DNA from: Stenotrophomonas lactitubi
GTDB taxonomy: Bacteria; Pseudomonadota; Gammaproteobacteria; Xanthomonadales; Xanthomonadaceae
DNA length: 64,000 nt
NCBI RefSeq assembly: GCF_002803515.1
Contig: NZ_PHQX01000001.1
Location: forward strand, 3,038,001 to 3,102,000
Direction of reading: 5' to 3'
The notes below the pieces were generated by a model. The model worked only from the letters and a program-made list of their open reading frames with translations. It searched no databases and was not told the DNA's origin. Within the stretch, counting starts at the first letter, position 1; each line of letters begins with the position of its first letter. Both the position numbers and the translations under genes were made by a program. Shown here piece after piece: positions 49,467 to 57,914 of this stretch.

Positions 49467-50662
49467 TGACACGCGGCAGAAAAAGGAAGTTCAACCCGGC
49501 GATACCTGGGCACATCGAGCAGGACGCATTGCCGAAGGGGATCTACTGGCACGACGACCGCTGGTTCGTCTACGAAGATCACGCGGAGGGCGGCCGGCGC
49601 GTAAAGCGCACGGTCGCCCACGCGAGCGCCCGCCTGTCCGACCTGCATGCCATCGTGGAAGAGATGCGCACAGGCGTGGGACGCGGCACGCTGCGCTTTC
49701 TCTTTGACCGCTACCACGAATCCAGCGATTTCAAACGACTCGCCGCCGGCACCCGCAAGAACTACGAGGGCTACGCCGAGGTGCTGGCCACCTACGTCCG
49801 CAAGGATGGAACGCCGCTGGGGTCTATCCAGGTCGACCGCATCACAACGCCAGTCGTGCAGCGGCTGGTGGAGACGTTTGCTGCAGGCCGCCCAGCGAAT
49901 CGCACCCAACCCGCCCTACCTGCGTACCCCAGCAAGGCCAATCATTTGCACCGCTACCTGCGGCTCACGCTTTCGTGGGGCGTACGCATGGGCTACTGCA
50001 AGACCAACCCAGCCAAGGGCGTGCGCCAGGCGAAAGAACGCGGCGACGCACGCATGCCGTCGCAGGAAGCGTTTCGCGCAGTGCTGGCTTTCGCGCGCGA
50101 ACGCGGGGCGCTCCCGTCCAACGCCAAGGGCAGCTTCCCCGACTACCTGGCGCCGGTGATGATCCTGGCCTACAGCGTCCGCCTGCGCGGCATAGAGGTC
50201 TGCACGCTGACCGACGCGCACCGCCAGGCCGAGGGGGTGCATAGCAATCGCCGCAAAGGGTCGCGTGACAACGTGACGGAGTGGGACGCAGCGATGATCG
50301 AAGCATGGGAGCAGCTGCTGGCGCGCCGCCACCGCATCTGGAACCGGAAGGGCCGAGTCCGCCCTGTTCCCCTGCGCGCCAGCGACAGGTTCTTGCTGGT
50401 GGAGCGAGGCGGCGAGCCGATCACCAAGTCCGCCCTCGACAGTGCCTGGCAGCGCTTCATTACCGAAGCGGTCCGCGTCGGGGTTATCTCCAAGGCCGAG
50501 CGCTTCGCGCTGCACGGATTGAAACACCGGGGCATCACCGATGGCGACAACAAGGCTGCCGGCGGGCACGTTACCGAAACGATGCGGCAGCGCTACGACC
50601 ATGAACTGCCGGTAGTTCAGCCGCCCGGCAGGAGGAACGCACTTGAGCGTGGAACCACTTAA
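49466..50662 (+). CDS. int: Tyrosine-type phage integrase
   Basis: This 398-residue integrase starts MTRGRKRKFNPAIPGHIEQDALPKGIYWHDDRWFVYED. An N-terminal arm-binding region precedes the catalytic core with Arg241 (RLRGIEV), the KGS loop (RRKGSRDN), His350 in HGLKHRG, and the nucleophile Tyr377 (RYDHE). Lys353 stands where HxxR integrases have Arg, a variant seen in other phage integrases with the HD(I/L)K form. It is 67 bases from attR, so integrase, arm sites and core form one block at the right end. Confidence 0.94.
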   Translation: MTRGRKRKFNPAIPGHIEQDALPKGIYWHDDRWFVYEDHAEGGRRVKRTVAHASARLSDLHAIVEEMRTGVGRGTLRFLFDRYHESSDFKRLAAGTRKNYEGYAEVLATYVRKDGTPLGSIQVDRITTPVVQRLVETFAAGRPANRTQPALPAYPSKANHLHRYLRLTLSWGVRMGYCKTNPAKGVRQAKERGDARMPSQEAFRAVLAFARERGALPSNAKGSFPDYLAPVMILAYSVRLRGIEVCTLTDAHRQAEGVHSNRRKGSRDNVTEWDAAMIEAWEQLLARRHRIWNRKGRVRPVPLRASDRFLLVERGGEPITKSALDSAWQRFITEAVRVGVISKAERFALHGLKHRGITDGDNKAAGGHVTETMRQRYDHELPVVQPPGRRNALERGTT

Positions 50663-50683
50663 TTTTTCCGGCAATTTTTCCGG
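50662..50683 (+). promoter_or_regulatory. Two arm-type repeats beside attR
   Basis: ATTTTTCCGG occurs at 50662-50671 and 50674-50683, 12 bases apart and about 50 bases from the attR core, in the same orientation as the two copies inside attL (14472, 14525). Confidence 0.55.
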
Positions 50684-50690
50684 GGACACG

Positions 50691-50713
50691 AAAAAGGCGC
50701 CGCAAGGGCGCCT
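50691..50713 (-). terminator. Phage-supplied terminator of tRNA-Lys
   Basis: AGGCGCC (50695-50701) pairs with GGCGCCT (50707-50713). On the minus strand it runs into TTTTT (50691-50695). It lies 17 bases after the tRNA 3' end and replaces the host terminator now found at 14324-14346. Confidence 0.7.
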
Positions 50714-50729
50714 AAGTCGTTGATGCAAT

Positions 50730-50774
50730 TGGTGGGCCGTGATGGATTCGAACCATCGACCAAAAGATTAAAAG
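50730..50774. other. attR: 45-bp core within tRNA-Lys
   Basis: This is identical to 14385-14429. It covers the 3' 45 bases of the tRNA including CCA, so integration kept a complete tRNA gene at the right junction. Confidence 0.93.
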
Positions 50775-50805
50775 TCTTCTGCTCTACCGACTGAGCTAAC
50801 GGCCC
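50730..50805 (-). tRNA. tRNA-Lys (anticodon TTT)
   Basis: A 76-base cloverleaf is read on the minus strand. The acceptor GGGCCGT pairs with ACGGCCC, the D-arm contains AGCTCAGTCGGTAGAGC, the anticodon loop is CTTTTAA (anticodon TTT), and the T-arm has GGTTCGAATCC. Discriminator A and encoded CCA complete it. It serves as the prophage attachment gene. Confidence 0.97.
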
Positions 50806-50951
50806 ATGCAACATCCCTGCCTGTCGGCGGGGTGGGCATTCTACCCTACTTTGCGCGGCAGAGAGAAATCATTGCAGTATCGGCCTGCAGTTAAACCGTT
50901 CCATGCACCGGACGCATCTCATCCACGATCCTTCTTCCTTCGGAGCCACGG

Positions 50952-51911
50952 ATGCGCCTGTCCTTCTGTCTGTACGCCTGCCTGCTGCTGCCCTGCGCCA
51001 TCACCACTGCTGCGACCCCATCGGTACAGACAGATGACATCGCCCGATTCTGGAGTACCTACGATGCGGTGCTTGCCGAGCCCGATGGCGCGCAGCGGGT
51101 GGCCCTGGTCCGGCAGCACTACATCGAGCCGGGTAGTGCCGGCCTGCATGCACTGATGAAGGTGCGCAACTACACCGCCGTCGAGTACGCCGACGCAATG
51201 CTCGCCTGGCCGCGCTTCTGGGCCTCGGTGCGGCCGCTGACCGCCAACGCCCAGCAGGCCAGCGCCACGCTTGAGCGGGATCTGGCGGCGTTCCGCAGGC
51301 TCTACCCCGCCCTGCGCCCGGCCAGCATCACCTATGCCGTGGGCGTGCTGCGCACAGGTGGCACCACGCTGGGCAACCAGGTGCTGATAGGCGCGGAGAT
51401 GGCACTCGGCGATGCAAGCGTGGATGTCAGTGAACTGCCGGAGCCGTTGCGCAGCCGCCTTCGGGTCTTCTACGACAGCACTCCCGGCGCGAACAACGCG
51501 CAGAACAACCTGCACGAGTACGTGCACACCCAGCAGCACGAGACAACCGGCTCGCTCGCACAGTACGCGGTGCGCGAGGGCGTGGCCGAGTACATCGCCG
51601 AACGGATCAGCGGTCGCCGACCGGCGCTGCCGCTGTACACCTACGGGCCGTTGCATGAATCCGACATCCGCGCTCGCTTCATCGTGGAGATGGACGGCAA
51701 TGATCTGGACAACTGGCTGTACAACAGCGCACGCAATCCGTTCGGGGTGAGTGATGTGGGCTACTACGCCGGTTACCGCATCGCGCAGGAGTACATGCGC
51801 CAGCAGCCGGATGAGCAGGCGGCGATCGCACGGATGATCGAGCTGGATTACACAGATCCGGCCACGGTGCGGGCGTTTATCGAGGCGTCGGGGTGGTTGC
51901 AGCAGCGGTAG
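50952..51911 (+). CDS. Secreted DUF2268/GldB-like putative Zn-protease
   Basis: This 319-residue protein starts MRLSFCLYACLLLPCAITTAATPS, a cleavable signal peptide. Near residue 195 it has NLHEYVHTQQHET, an HExxH-like element in the form HEYVH, and REGVAEYIAERISG about 25 residues on supplies a further Glu, the pattern of DUF2268/GldB-like predicted peptidases. It ends at a TAG that is part of a GTAG repeat. Right of the tRNA, it is a host gene. Confidence 0.78.
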   Translation: MRLSFCLYACLLLPCAITTAATPSVQTDDIARFWSTYDAVLAEPDGAQRVALVRQHYIEPGSAGLHALMKVRNYTAVEYADAMLAWPRFWASVRPLTANAQQASATLERDLAAFRRLYPALRPASITYAVGVLRTGGTTLGNQVLIGAEMALGDASVDVSELPEPLRSRLRVFYDSTPGANNAQNNLHEYVHTQQHETTGSLAQYAVREGVAEYIAERISGRRPALPLYTYGPLHESDIRARFIVEMDGNDLDNWLYNSARNPFGVSDVGYYAGYRIAQEYMRQQPDEQAAIARMIELDYTDPATVRAFIEASGWLQQR

Positions 51912-51959
51912 CGCCGGACCGTGCCCGGCGCACAGTGCCAACCAAGGTTGGCACCTACC
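51909..51959. repeat. Inverted pair of SMAG/GTAG repeats
   Basis: GTAGCGCCGGACCGTGCC... at 51909-51934 faces GTGCCAACCAAGG...CTAC at 51936-51959. The first GTAG supplies the stop codon of the preceding gene. It lies between convergent genes, 3' of queC. Confidence 0.72.
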
Positions 51960-51983
51960 ATTGGGGCATCAGCCCCCATTACC

Positions 51984-52649
51984 TCAGGCGTACAGCGTCG
52001 GGTCGGCCACGCCGGCATCGGTGAAGCCCTGCGCACGCAGGCGGCAGGCGTCGCAATGGCCACAGGCCGCGCCGTTGGCATCGGCGTTGTAGCAGGACAC
52101 GGTCAGGCCGAAGTCCACGCCCAGGCGCACGCCTTCGCTGACGATCTGGCCCTTGCTGAGGAACTGCAGCGGCGCATGCACGGTGATGCCCGCGCCTTCC
52201 ACGCCCGACTTGGTCGCCAGGTTGGCCAGCGCCTGGAAGGCAGCGATGAACTCGGGACGGCAATCCGGGTAACCGGAGTAGTCCACGGCGTTGACGCCGC
52301 AGAAGATGTCGTTGGCACCGAGCACTTCGGCCCAGCCCAAGGCCAACGACAGCATGATGGTGTTGCGCGCCGGCACGTAGGTGACCGGGATGCCCTCGCC
52401 GCCCGCCTCGGGCACGTCGATGTCATCGGTAAGCGCCGAGCCGCCGATGCTGCGCAGGTCCACGTCCACGGTCTTGTGCACGATCACACCCTGGGCCTTG
52501 GCCACGCGCGCGGCGGCATCCAGCTCGGAGGTATGGCGCTGGCCGTAACGCACGCTCAGGGCATGCACGGCGAAGCCCTGTTCCTGGGCCATGGCGATGA
52601 CGGCGGCTGAATCCATGCCGCCGGAGAGAAGCACGACTGCCTTCTTCAT
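51984..52649 (-). CDS. queC: 7-cyano-7-deazaguanine synthase QueC
   Basis: This 221-residue ATP-dependent enzyme converts carboxy-deazaguanine to preQ0 in queuosine synthesis. The N-terminal PP-loop is [12 protein letters not shown]-terminal zinc ligands are in [24 protein letters not shown]. The start ATG at 52649 and length match the family. It follows queE on the same strand after 77 bases, forming a queE-queC unit. I see no preQ1 riboswitch in front. Confidence 0.96.
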   Translation of the reverse strand: MKKAVVLLSGGMDSAAVIAMAQEQGFAVHALSVRYGQRHTSELDAAARVAKAQGVIVHKTVDVDLRSIGGSALTDDIDVPEAGGEGIPVTYVPARNTIMLSLALGWAEVLGANDIFCGVNAVDYSGYPDCRPEFIAAFQALANLATKSGVEGAGITVHAPLQFLSKGQIVSEGVRLGVDFGLTVSCYNADANGAACGHCDACRLRAQGFTDAGVADPTLYA

Positions 52650-52726
52650 GGGTAAATCATCCGGTTTGGGGGAAAAGCCAGCACGCTGTCCCGCGCCGGA
52701 ACTACATCAAGGAACAACAAACGGGC

Positions 52727-53428
52727 TCAGCGGCCCGGCTCGTCATTCCACAGAATCTTATGCAACTGCATCTGGAAGCGCACCGGCAGCCGGTCTTCCA
52801 CGATCCAGTCCGCCAGCTGGCGGGCAGTGATCTCGCCCTTGCTGGGCGAGAAGAACACCATCGTGCGCTGTACCAGTTCGTGTTCGGCGACCATGGCCTT
52901 GGCCCAGTCGTAGTCTTCGCGGTTGCAGATCACGAACTTGATCTGGTCGCGCGTGGTCAGCAGCGGCAGGTTCTCCAGCCGGTTGCGGGCGACCTCGGCC
53001 GAGCCGGGGGTCTTGATGTCGACCACACGCGACACGCGCGGATCGACCGCACCGACGTCCAGCGCACCGGAGGTTTCCAGCGACACATCCAGGCCGGCAT
53101 CACACAGCTTCTGCAGCAGCACCAGGCAGCGCTTCTGTGCCAGCGGCTCGCCGCCGGTCACACAGACGTGACGCACGCCCTGCGCCAGCACCTCGGCGAC
53201 GATGTCGTCGATGTCCCACCAGGTGCCGCCGTGGAAGGCGTACGCGGTGTCGCAGTACTGGCAGCGCAGCGGGCAGCCGGTCAGGCGCACGAACACGGTC
53301 GGCCAACCAGCGGTATCGGCTTCGCCCTGCAGCGAGGTGAAGATCTCGGTGATCTTCAGGCGCGGCAGTGGCGACTGCACGATTTCGCTGGGCGTGGCGA
53401 CGGCGGCGGACGGGGAAACGGCGGTCAT
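52727..53428 (-). CDS. queE: 7-carboxy-7-deazaguanine synthase QueE
   Basis: This 233-residue radical-SAM enzyme of the queuosine pathway has the iron-sulphur motif CPLRCQYCDTAY (CxxxCxxC), the family opening ITEIFTSLQGE, VTGGEPLAQ, and the C-terminal LPVRFQMQLHKILW. The start at 53428 (MTAVSPSAAV) is chosen; an earlier ATG at 53494 runs into a repeat. It supplies CDG to QueC. Confidence 0.95.
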   Translation of the reverse strand: MTAVSPSAAVATPSEIVQSPLPRLKITEIFTSLQGEADTAGWPTVFVRLTGCPLRCQYCDTAYAFHGGTWWDIDDIVAEVLAQGVRHVCVTGGEPLAQKRCLVLLQKLCDAGLDVSLETSGALDVGAVDPRVSRVVDIKTPGSAEVARNRLENLPLLTTRDQIKFVICNREDYDWAKAMVAEHELVQRTMVFFSPSKGEITARQLADWIVEDRLPVRFQMQLHKILWNDEPGR

Positions 53429-53484
53429 GGCAAACAATTCTTCATGGGACGGGCGACGGATGTATCGGCGCCGGAAACGAAAGC

Positions 53485-53508
53485 AGCCGAGCATGGGCTC
53501 GGCTCTAC
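53485..53508 (-). repeat. SMAG/GTAG-type REP palindrome
   Basis: On the minus strand this reads GTAGAGCCGAGCCCATGC and continues into the complementary arm. It lies between cpoB and queE and could separate their transcripts. Confidence 0.72.
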
Positions 53509-53567
53509 AGGAGGCTGCCGGGAGTCAGCCCGGCGCCAGGGTGCGTATTGTACGCCCGGTCAGCGGA

Positions 53568-54386
53568 TCAGCGGATCTGATTGCCAAGGCGGATCGATTG
53601 CAGGCGGTCCTGCGCGGTACGCGCGGCATCCGAGCCCGGGTATTGCGCCACGACGGTCTCCAGCGTCTGCTGGGCCTGGTCGACCTTGCCCTCGCCATAC
53701 TGCGAGAGGCCGACCTTGAGCAGGCCACCTGCGGCCTTGTCGTGGGTGGGATAGCGCGAGAGCAGTTCGCGGAACTGGGACTCGGCCATCGGGAAATTGC
53801 GGGTAGCGTAGTAGCTCTCGCCCAGCCAGTACAGCGCATTGGGGGCGTAGACACCGTTCGGGTACAGCTCCAGGAAGCTCAGGAACAGCTGCGCCGAATC
53901 ATCGTACTTGCCTGCCTTCAACGCATCGAAAGCCACGTTGTAGGACGTACGCTCGTCACCGGTGACGGCCAGACTGCCCGGGTCACCATGGACGGAAGGC
54001 GGCCGCTCGGAAGTGGCCGCCGCTGCGGGTTTTGCCGGGGCTGCAGGAGCCTTCGGTGCGCTCGCCGGAACAGCAGGCAGGGCCGGGGCGGCAGAGCCCC
54101 CTTCCAACCGGTTCAGGCGGCTGTCCAGATCCAGGTACTGGTCCTGGGCGGACTGCTTGAGCTGGGCGTTGTCGTGCTGGAGTTGCTCGATCGAGGCCTG
54201 CAGGCTGGTGACCTGCTGCCGCAGCTGGTTGATCTGGTTCAACAGGTCCTGGTTGGCACTGTTGTTGTACATCTGCTGCTCGAGCGAACCGACACGGTCG
54301 GCCAGACTCTGACGTTGTGCATGCGCCGGTGCGGCAGCCACGAGGGCTGCCGCAACGACCAGCATCAGTTTGATGCCAAGGCGCAT
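53568..54386 (-). CDS. cpoB: Tol-Pal coordinator CpoB/YbgF
   Basis: This 272-residue periplasmic protein has a signal peptide (MRLGIKLMLVVAAALVAAAPAHAQ). An N-terminal coiled coil (LADRVGSLEQQMYNNSANQDLLNQINQLRQQVTSLQASIEQLQ) forms trimers. A Pro/Ala linker leads to three TPR repeats (YNVAFDALKAGKYDDSAQLF, YWLGESYYATRNFPMAES, KVGLSQYGEGKVDQAQ). It couples Tol-Pal with septal peptidoglycan synthesis. It is the last gene of the tol-pal operon, three bases after pal. Confidence 0.95.
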   Translation of the reverse strand: MRLGIKLMLVVAAALVAAAPAHAQRQSLADRVGSLEQQMYNNSANQDLLNQINQLRQQVTSLQASIEQLQHDNAQLKQSAQDQYLDLDSRLNRLEGGSAAPALPAVPASAPKAPAAPAKPAAAATSERPPSVHGDPGSLAVTGDERTSYNVAFDALKAGKYDDSAQLFLSFLELYPNGVYAPNALYWLGESYYATRNFPMAESQFRELLSRYPTHDKAAGGLLKVGLSQYGEGKVDQAQQTLETVVAQYPGSDAARTAQDRLQSIRLGNQIR

Positions 54387-54389
54387 GGA

Positions 54390-54908
54390 TTACTGCGCGG
54401 TGTAGACGATTTCGACGCGACGGTTCTGCGACCAGCAGGACTCGTTCGACTCGGTGCAGACCGGACGCTCTTCACCGTAGGACACGACGGTCAGCTGCGA
54501 AGCCGAGCCACCGTTGGCCTGCAGCGCCGAGTTGACGCCGTTGCCACGACGCTCGCCCAGGGCCTGGTTGTACGCGCGCGAACCGCGCTCGTCGGTGTGG
54601 CCCTGCAGGGTGATGCGCGAAGACGGACGGTCACGCAGGTACTTGGCGTGGCAAGCCATGATGGCCTGGAATTCCGACTTCACTTCTTCCTTGTCCAGGT
54701 CGAAGTAGACAACGCGCTGACGCAGGCAGGCATCGGTGTCCAGATCGCCCGGGCCGTACAGGCCGGAGGTGGACGGACCGGTCGGGGTGGTGGTCGAGGT
54801 GCCGGTATCGACCGGAGCCGGGGCTTCTTCCTTGACCTTCTTCGAGCAACCGGCCAGGACGGCCACGGACAGCAGGGAAACAAGCAGAACGCGGGTGGAC
54901 TTGTTCAT
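54390..54908 (-). CDS. pal: Peptidoglycan-associated lipoprotein Pal
   Basis: This 172-residue outer-membrane lipoprotein has lipobox LAGC after a short signal. The OmpA-like domain includes VVYFDLDKEEV, ITLQGHTDERGSRAYNQALGERR and VSYGEERPVCTESNESCWSQNRRVEI, with the peptidoglycan-binding Asp/Arg pair. Two extra Cys (CTESNESC) may form a disulphide. It partners TolB and TolA to pull the outer membrane inward at division. Confidence 0.97.
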   Translation of the reverse strand: MNKSTRVLLVSLLSVAVLAGCSKKVKEEAPAPVDTGTSTTTPTGPSTSGLYGPGDLDTDACLRQRVVYFDLDKEEVKSEFQAIMACHAKYLRDRPSSRITLQGHTDERGSRAYNQALGERRGNGVNSALQANGGSASQLTVVSYGEERPVCTESNESCWSQNRRVEIVYTAQ

Positions 54909-54972
54909 GGCGATACCTTTGTGGCTCCTAAGCCGATGAGGGGTTCAATACAGAGAAAATATTAACACTCTT

Positions 54973-56292
54973 TTAGCGCTGGGTACGGTATGGGGACCAT
55001 GCCGGCTCGCGCACATCACCGTCTGCCAGGACCAGGCGCTGGCGCACGCGCGCGTCGGCCGAGACGGCGTACAGCACACCACGACCACCCTCACGGGCGG
55101 CATACAGCACCATGCTCGCGTTGGGCGCGAAGCTCGGCGATTCGTCCAGCGAACCCGGCGACAGCGTGCTCCAGCGCGGCGAGCCCAGCGAGCTGTCCAT
55201 CAGCGCGATCTTGTAGCTGTTGCCCGAACCCTGGGCGACAGCGATCTTCTTGCCGTCGTAGGACACCGACGGCTTGGCGTTGTAGTTGCCCTGGAAGGTC
55301 ACACGCTCGGCGCTGCCACCACCGGCCCCGACCTTGTAGACCTGCGGACGGCCGCCGCGATCAGAGGTGAAGTACACCGCGCTGCCGTCCGGGGCCCAGG
55401 TCGGCTCGGTGTCGATGGCGAAGTGGTTGGTCAGCTGGGTCAGCTGCTTGCTGCCCAGGTCCATCACGTAGATTTCCGGGTTGCCCGAACGCGACAGGGT
55501 CAGGGCCAGCTTGCGGCCGTCCGGCGAGAAGGCCGGTGCGCTGTTGATGCCGCGGAAGCTGGTGACCAGCTCACGGGCGCCGGTGGAGATGTTCTGGATG
55601 TAGATGGCGGAGTTGCCACGCTCGAAGCTGACGTAGGCCAGCTTGTTGCCATCCGGGCTCCACGACGGCGACAGCAGCGGCTCGGCCGAACGCACGATGG
55701 TCTGCGGGTTGAAGCCGTCCGAATCGGCGACCATCAGCGCATAGCGCATGGCGTCGCCCTTGCCGCTGGCGGTCACGTAGGCGATGCGGGTCCAGAAGGC
55801 GCCACGGACACCGGTGATCTTTTCGTAGATGGCGTCGGCCATCTGGTGGGCGACGTCGCGCATGGCGTTGCCGCGCGCGGTCATCGCCAGGCCCAGCAGG
55901 CGCTCGCCCTTGGGCACGTCGAACAGTTCGTACTCGACGCGGTAGGCGCCGGCGCCGGCGTCCATGACCCGGCCGACGACGATGTAGTTCTGCTTCAACG
56001 CGCGCCAGGTGGCGAACTGGATGTCACCGCCACGGATCGGCTTTTCCACGATCTGCGCTTCGGGCAGCGTGCGGAACTGGCCCGAACGCTCGAGATCGGC
56101 ACGGACCACACCGGCGACGTCGGTCTGCGGGGCGGCGGCCGAACCCTGGTAGGGCATCGGCACGATGGTGATCGGGAGGGCGGAGGCATTGCCGCCGATG
56201 ATGTCGATATCCAGCCCCTTCTGCTGCGCGACGGCAGCAAAGGGCAGCAACAGAGCCGCAAACACGGCAAGCCAGCGAGGCATCTTCTTCAT
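54973..56292 (-). CDS. tolB: Tol-Pal system protein TolB
   Basis: This 439-residue periplasmic beta-propeller has a signal peptide (MKKMPRWLAVFAALLLPFAAVAQ). The N-terminal TolB domain is followed by the six-bladed propeller with repeats such as LLSPSWSPDGNKLAYVSFERGNSAIY, APAFSPDGRKLALTLSRSGNPEIYVMD and TEPTWAPDGSAVYFTSDRGGRPQVY. It shuttles between Pal and TolA. The start at 56292 follows a GGAG-type site; 56355 is less likely. Confidence 0.97.
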   Translation of the reverse strand: MKKMPRWLAVFAALLLPFAAVAQQKGLDIDIIGGNASALPITIVPMPYQGSAAAPQTDVAGVVRADLERSGQFRTLPEAQIVEKPIRGGDIQFATWRALKQNYIVVGRVMDAGAGAYRVEYELFDVPKGERLLGLAMTARGNAMRDVAHQMADAIYEKITGVRGAFWTRIAYVTASGKGDAMRYALMVADSDGFNPQTIVRSAEPLLSPSWSPDGNKLAYVSFERGNSAIYIQNISTGARELVTSFRGINSAPAFSPDGRKLALTLSRSGNPEIYVMDLGSKQLTQLTNHFAIDTEPTWAPDGSAVYFTSDRGGRPQVYKVGAGGGSAERVTFQGNYNAKPSVSYDGKKIAVAQGSGNSYKIALMDSSLGSPRWSTLSPGSLDESPSFAPNASMVLYAAREGGRGVLYAVSADARVRQRLVLADGDVREPAWSPYRTQR

Positions 56293-56435
56293 GGAGAGCT
56301 CAAAAAAGGGAAACCGGAACGAGGGATAGCAAAACGGGAGTGAACCGCTTCGCAATCATGAACCAAGGGTACGTGAAAGGAGAGTCACTTGGGGCAAGAC
56401 AATCACGCGCCTTTAACGAAAACGCAGGATCTCTA

Positions 56436-56852
56436 CTACTCCGCGACAAAGGTCAGCTGTAGATGTCGCACGTAGACAGACTGGAATCCCTCGATGGGCA
56501 ATGGCTGCGCCCTGCGGACGGCATCCTCCAGAGACGACCGCCCCACGGCATCGAACTGGCAGTCGGACTGCGTCTCTACGGAGATGACGGTGCCGGTGGG
56601 CAACTGCAGGACGCGCGCGGAGCACCGTTGGCCCGGCAGCACCGAAGCTGGACGAAGCCAATGCTCCACGATCCGCGCGCGGACAGCGTCGGCGTAGGCC
56701 TTCTGCAATGCCAGATGATCATTGCGGGGCGAGCCTGCGTGCTCTGCTGCCGATAACGACAGCGCCATCGGCAACGACAGCGCGAACGCACACAGACGCA
56801 GGGCTCCCTTCGTCGCGGGTCCTCCACAGCGCGGGGGGCGGGCGTTGGTCAT
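56436..56852 (-). CDS. TolA C-terminal-domain paralogue, secreted
   Basis: This 138-residue protein has a signal-like N-terminus (LRLCAFALSLPMALSLSAAEHA) and one domain. YADAVRARIVEHWLRPASVLPGQRCSARVLQLPTGTVISVETQSDCQFDAVGRSSLEDAVRRAQPLP aligns along its length with the TolA C-terminus just upstream, Cys pair included. It lacks the TolA membrane anchor and long helix. It could bind TolB or Pal in competition with TolA. It is 9 bases after tolA in the operon. Confidence 0.85.
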   Translation of the reverse strand: MTNARPPRCGGPATKGALRLCAFALSLPMALSLSAAEHAGSPRNDHLALQKAYADAVRARIVEHWLRPASVLPGQRCSARVLQLPTGTVISVETQSDCQFDAVGRSSLEDAVRRAQPLPIEGFQSVYVRHLQLTFVAE

Positions 56853-56861
56853 TCTGTTCCG

Positions 56862-57914
56862 TCAGTCCTGAGCAGTGAAGGTCAGGTTGAGCGTGCGGTT
56901 GAACACCTTCTCGAAGCCCCGGTATGGCAACGGCTGGGCGTTGAGAACGGCCGCTTCGATCGAGCGCCTGCCCGCTTCATCATAGGCGCAGTTGGAACTC
57001 ACCTTGGCCTGCAGCACCTGCCCGCCCGGAATCTGGGTGATGGTGACCTGGCACTTCTGCCCCAGCGGTACGCTGTCCGGACGTGTCCAGGTATCGCGCA
57101 CCTTGGCCTGGATGGCCGCAGCGTACTTGGCAGACAGGTCGTCGCTGCTGCCACCACCACCGGCAGCCGGCTGAGCGGCGCCGCTGGCGCCTGCGGCAGC
57201 AGCGCCGGCAGCGTTACGCGCGGCAGCGACCTGACGCAGCTTCTGCTCGGCCAGCTTGGCTTCCTTCTCGGCCTGCTCGCGGCGGGCACGGATGTCGGCG
57301 ATCTTCTTCTGCTTCTCGGCCTCGGCCTTGTCGGCCGCCAGACGCTCCTGCTCGGCCTGCTTCTTCTTGGCGTCCGCTTCCTGCTGCTTGGCCAAGCGCA
57401 GCTTCTGCTCGGCCTCTTCCTGGCGCTTGCGCTCGGTCAGGTCGATCTGCTCCTGGCGGCGCTTGGCTTCCTGCTCCTGCTTGGCCTTTTCCTGCGAGAT
57501 CGCCAACGCGCTGACCGCATCCTGGTCCTTGGTGTCGGGCTGCGCCACGCGCTCCTGCGCCTGTTGCTGCTGCGGCGTCGGCGCGTCCTGCGGGCGCGGC
57601 TCTTCAATTGGCTGCGGCGGCGGGATGGTGTCTTCCGGCACCGGGATCGGCTCGGCCACCGGCGGCGGCAGGTCTTCCAGCTTCTCCGACTGGCGCAGGG
57701 CCTGGCGCGCGGCAGCCGCCTCGGAGGCGGACAGCGCCAGGCTGGCCTCCACCGAGGGATCGCCTGCGGCGGCATCGGTATTGCGCTGGGGCGACCACAG
57801 CCAGGCGCCGATGAAGATCAGCGCCACCAGCAGGTGCACCAGCACGGCCAGCACCAGGGGCAGGCCCCAGCCCGGTTCCTCCGTATGCGGCGGCGGCAGG
57901 GCGTCAGCGTGCAT
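56862..57914 (-). CDS. tolA: Tol-Pal system protein TolA
   Basis: This 350-residue trans-periplasmic protein has an N-terminal anchor (GWGLPLVLAVLVHLLVALIFIGAWLW) with the SxxxH-type pattern used to contact TolQR. A long helical stalk (about residues 85-240) is rich in Gln/Glu/Lys/Ala (RQEEAEQKLRLAKQQEADAKKKQAEQERLAADKAEAEKQKK). The C-terminal domain is YAAAIQAKVRDTWTRPDSVPLGQKCQVTITQIPGG. It transmits the proton-motive force to the outer membrane. It overlaps the tolR stop region by 11 bases. Confidence 0.96.
   Translation of the reverse strand: MHADALPPPHTEEPGWGLPLVLAVLVHLLVALIFIGAWLWSPQRNTDAAAGDPSVEASLALSASEAAAARQALRQSEKLEDLPPPVAEPIPVPEDTIPPPQPIEEPRPQDAPTPQQQQAQERVAQPDTKDQDAVSALAISQEKAKQEQEAKRRQEQIDLTERKRQEEAEQKLRLAKQQEADAKKKQAEQERLAADKAEAEKQKKIADIRARREQAEKEAKLAEQKLRQVAAARNAAGAAAAGASGAAQPAAGGGGSSDDLSAKYAAAIQAKVRDTWTRPDSVPLGQKCQVTITQIPGGQVLQAKVSSNCAYDEAGRRSIEAAVLNAQPLPYRGFEKVFNRTLNLTFTAQD

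Larger units (their letters stand above)
14385..50774. mobile_element. P2-family prophage integrated in tRNA-Lys(TTT)
   Basis: About 36.3 kb lies between the two 45-bp att copies. It carries homologues of the P2 morphogenesis genes Q, P, O, N, M, L, X, lysis, R, S, J, I, H, G, V, W, FI, FII, E, E-prime, T, U and D. It also carries immunity, Ogr-like, replication and integration genes. None of the essential structural genes looks broken, so it may be inducible. V and W follow the fibre genes instead of preceding J as in P2. The integrase lies at the far right next to attR, so the general plan resembles phage phiCTX more than P2. Confidence 0.95.

Noticed and set aside
52650..52726. A possible preQ1 riboswitch before queC
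   Set aside because: The gap is short, downstream of queE, and shows no preQ1 aptamer-like pseudoknot pattern; queE has none evident either.
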